NCBI GenBank assembly: GCA_030681475.1
Contig: JAUXWT010000102.1
Location: 1-37,503 of the forward strand
Reading direction: 5' to 3'
Origin: Bacteroidales bacterium
Lineage (GTDB): Bacteria > Bacteroidota > Bacteroidia > Bacteroidales > FEN-979
DNA: 37,503 nucleotides
Part shown: one piece after another, positions 36,801-37,503 of the stretch
Layout of the letters: every line of letters begins with the position of its first letter
Position numbering within the stretch: position 1 is the first letter of the stretch
Position numbers and translations under genes: made by a program
The notes under the pieces: model-generated
The model's input: only the letters and a program-made list of their open reading frames with translations
The model's database searches: none
What the model was told of the DNA's origin: nothing

Positions 36801-37503
36801 CCTGCCTATGGTTACGAATGGAGTAACGGAGCAATCACCGAGGATCTCTCAGGTTTGTTCCCGGGTACTTACACCGTAACTGTAACTGATGCAAATGCCT
36901 GTATTACAACAGGTAGCTGGATGGTTTCAGAACCTTCGGATATCTCCTGGTATGGCAGCGTTACCAATGTAAGTTGTTACGGCGGTAGCGATGGTTTTAT
37001 CGAGGGCTCTGCCCTTGGCGGAACTCCTCCTTATACTTATTTATGGAGCAATGGTGAAACCACAGAGAATATCTATAACCTCACTGCAGGCACTTATACT
37101 GTAACTCCTACCGATGCAGCAGGTTGCTATACCTTTACATCCAGGGTGATCGGTCAACCCTTTGAACTGCTTATTTCACAAGGAACAATCGTTACGAATG
37201 TTTCATGTTTTGGCGGCAGCAACGGAGCAATCGACATCACCGTAACCGGAGGTACAATGCCATACGGTTATATGTGGAGCAATAGTGACACAACAGAAGA
37301 TATCAGCGGGTTAAATGCAGGTATCTACAATGTAACTGTTACTGATGCACACGGTTGCCAGACATATGGCGAATGTAATGTTGAGGAAGCCCCTGCGCTT
37401 ACACTTACCGGCACACCAACACCTGTGTTATGTAATGGAGGCAGTTCCGGTTCAATCGACATCATGGTCGCTGGCGGTACAATGCCATACGGTTATGCAT
37501 GGA
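33876..37503 (+). CDS. Giant SprB-repeat surface protein, N-terminal part (runs off window)
   Basis: The frame is open without a stop from ATG 33876 to the window end, about 1209 codons. It starts with a signal peptide (MKLIRLLPVLIFFMLALSYN from the second Met, cleavage near ARSQ), then an Ig/PKD-like domain (VCYGQPIYLFCSLSGCEVAG) to about residue 115. From there, repeats follow the SprB plan: C-x-G-G-S-x-G-x-I-D-I, GGT-P-Y-x-Y-x-WSNG, a -D-(I/L)-x-x-L-x-x-G-x-Y-T-V-T-V-TD block and a final NGC. Fourteen are complete and a fifteenth begins. SprB in Flavobacterium is a mobile gliding adhesin secreted by T9SS. Here adhesion is likely; gliding cannot be judged. A type B C-terminal domain is expected beyond the window. 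Confidence 0.9.
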   Translation, partial: MKTLYLKTTMKLIRLLPVLIFFMLALSYNARSQFASPNPVCYGQPIYLFCSLSGCEVAGATYTWTNVSGSWISTDQNPIILPFTTGYAEDRFFLQVQFAPPPGGFSGGTVKVNLLPGVSVTGTATNILCYGLSTGSINITATGGNPPYTYLWSNGSVSKNQTGLAAGTYSVTVTDLSGCFNDTQSWTITQPSDLILTGVVSPVLCNGASTGSVDISVSGGTPGYGYLWSNGAVTQDIINLAAGVYTVTVSDANNCKKINSYTVTQSSAIILTGTPSPVLCNGGSSGSVDISVSGGVTPYGYLWSNGAVTEDISGLTAGTYTVTVTDANSCTTSNSWTVTQPSALSLTGTASPVLCFGGSTGAVDITVSGGTMPYGYMWSTGAITEDISGLTAGFYTVTVTDGNACTMMMSYEVTGPVAALNATASVTNIDCNGNHNGTINLTVTGGTPAYAYEWSNGSVTEDLTGLYPGTYTVTVTDANACFTTGSWMISEPSDISWYGSVTNVSCYGGSDGHIEGGADGGTPPYTYQWSTGATTQNIANLTAGTYTVTATDAVGCYTFTSRIIGQPSELVIAQQAVITDVSCNGGSDGAIDISVSGGTPAYTYMWSNGETSEDIGGLVAGMYVVTVTDANGCQNSAYWMVNEPAALSLTGQASPVLCNGGSTGSINISVSGGTPAYGYMWSNGAMTEDITGLTAGVYTVTITDANGCKISDFWTVAEPSALSLTGTATPALCNGGSSGTIDISVSGGTMPYGYLWSNGTMSEDVSGLAAGFYTVTVTDDNGCQISDTWQVTEPSALSLTGMASPVLCNGGSTGSVDITVTGGTMPYGYIWSNGESSEDISGLTAGTYSVVVTDANGCQIFDYWMVTEPSALSLTGTSTPVLCYGGTTGTIDITVSGGTMPYGYLWSNGAMTEDLSGLTGGVYTVTVTDGNACMITLDFTVSGPQEALLATAVVTNIDCNGNHNGTIDLTVSGGTPAYGYEWSNGAITEDLSGLFPGTYTVTVTDANACITTGSWMVSEPSDISWYGSVTNVSCYGGSDGFIEGSALGGTPPYTYLWSNGETTENIYNLTAGTYTVTPTDAAGCYTFTSRVIGQPFELLISQGTIVTNVSCFGGSNGAIDITVTGGTMPYGYMWSNSDTTEDISGLNAGIYNVTVTDAHGCQTYGECNVEEAPALTLTGTPTPVLCNGGSSGSIDIMVAGGTMPYGYAW
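34240..37503 (+). repeat. SprB tandem repeats with a 7-unit higher-order period of 1584 bp
   Basis: The Trp codon of each WSNG-type motif falls at 34329, 34557, 34782, 35007, 35235, 35460, 35691, 35916, 36141, 36366, 36591, 36819, 37044, 37275 and 37500. Unit lengths are 225, 228 or 231 bp. From the fourth unit on, unit n and unit n+7 are always 1584 bp apart and carry the same subtype sequence: for example CNGNHNG in units 5 and 12, and SDISWYGSVTNVSCYGGSDG in units 6 and 13. Confidence 0.93.

Noticed and set aside
34240-37503. Regular repeats suggestive of a CRISPR array
   Set aside because: Units are 225-231 bp, all in one open frame, diverged mainly at third positions, and encode SprB domains.

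Overview
The window reads as a chromosomal fragment of a Bacteroidota bacterium (order not resolvable by eye). The evidence is a Bat (Bacteroides aerotolerance) operon, two kinds of type IX secretion (T9SS) C-terminal signal, an SprB-repeat adhesin, DUF4783 next to nadC, few obvious Shine-Dalgarno sites, and several promoter-like sites of the Bacteroidota form TTG-N19-21-TAnnTTTG.

Region 1 (1-3.5 kb): the 3' part of pyrE meets, stop codon to stop codon, a large secreted beta-propeller-like T9SS cargo protein. Region 2 (3.5-11.9 kb, minus strand): an eight-gene unit reading moxR, DUF58 protein, BatD-like membrane protein, batA, batB, batC, batD, batE. Its genes are tightly packed or overlapping, and a good promoter lies just before moxR. 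Region 3 (11.9-14.8 kb): rlmH diverges from a DUF4783 gene, nadC and a YihY/BrkB membrane protein. Region 4 (14.8-20.3 kb): a flippase diverges from an FkbM-type methyltransferase, a GT4 glycosyltransferase and a secreted protein with a gliding-motility-type C-terminal domain. This looks like a surface-glycan or accessory segment. Region 5 (20.4-24.2 kb): a TPR-PAS-HisKA_2 sensor kinase is followed 3 bp later by a divergent GpsA-like dehydrogenase, then the tmRNA gene ssrA, whose predicted tag ends GDNYSYRLAA.

Region 6 (24.3-33.3 kb) is the most unusual part. A polyprenol-phosphate-sugar-synthase-like GT2 precedes four large multi-pass membrane proteins with C-terminal TPRs that resemble the TMTC family of protein O-mannosyltransferases. 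They form two classes, A and B, arranged A>B> <B<A. Each A-B pair is joined by a 4-bp start/stop overlap, and the two pairs are convergent with 9 bp between them. A NarL-type response regulator with an atypical acidic pocket lies upstream of the minus-strand pair.

Region 7 (33.3-37.5 kb): after a roughly 550-bp non-coding stretch, a giant SprB-repeat surface protein begins and runs off the end. It has 14 full repeats and part of a 15th, all open. The repeats form a higher-order array in which seven units recur with a period of exactly 1584 bp.

A working idea (inference): the GT2 makes a lipid-linked sugar, the TMTC-like proteins transfer it to exported beta-sandwich repeats, and the neighbouring SprB-like adhesin is a candidate acceptor. 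Low-complexity 7-11-bp tandem repeats in several spacers are a second feature worth attention.
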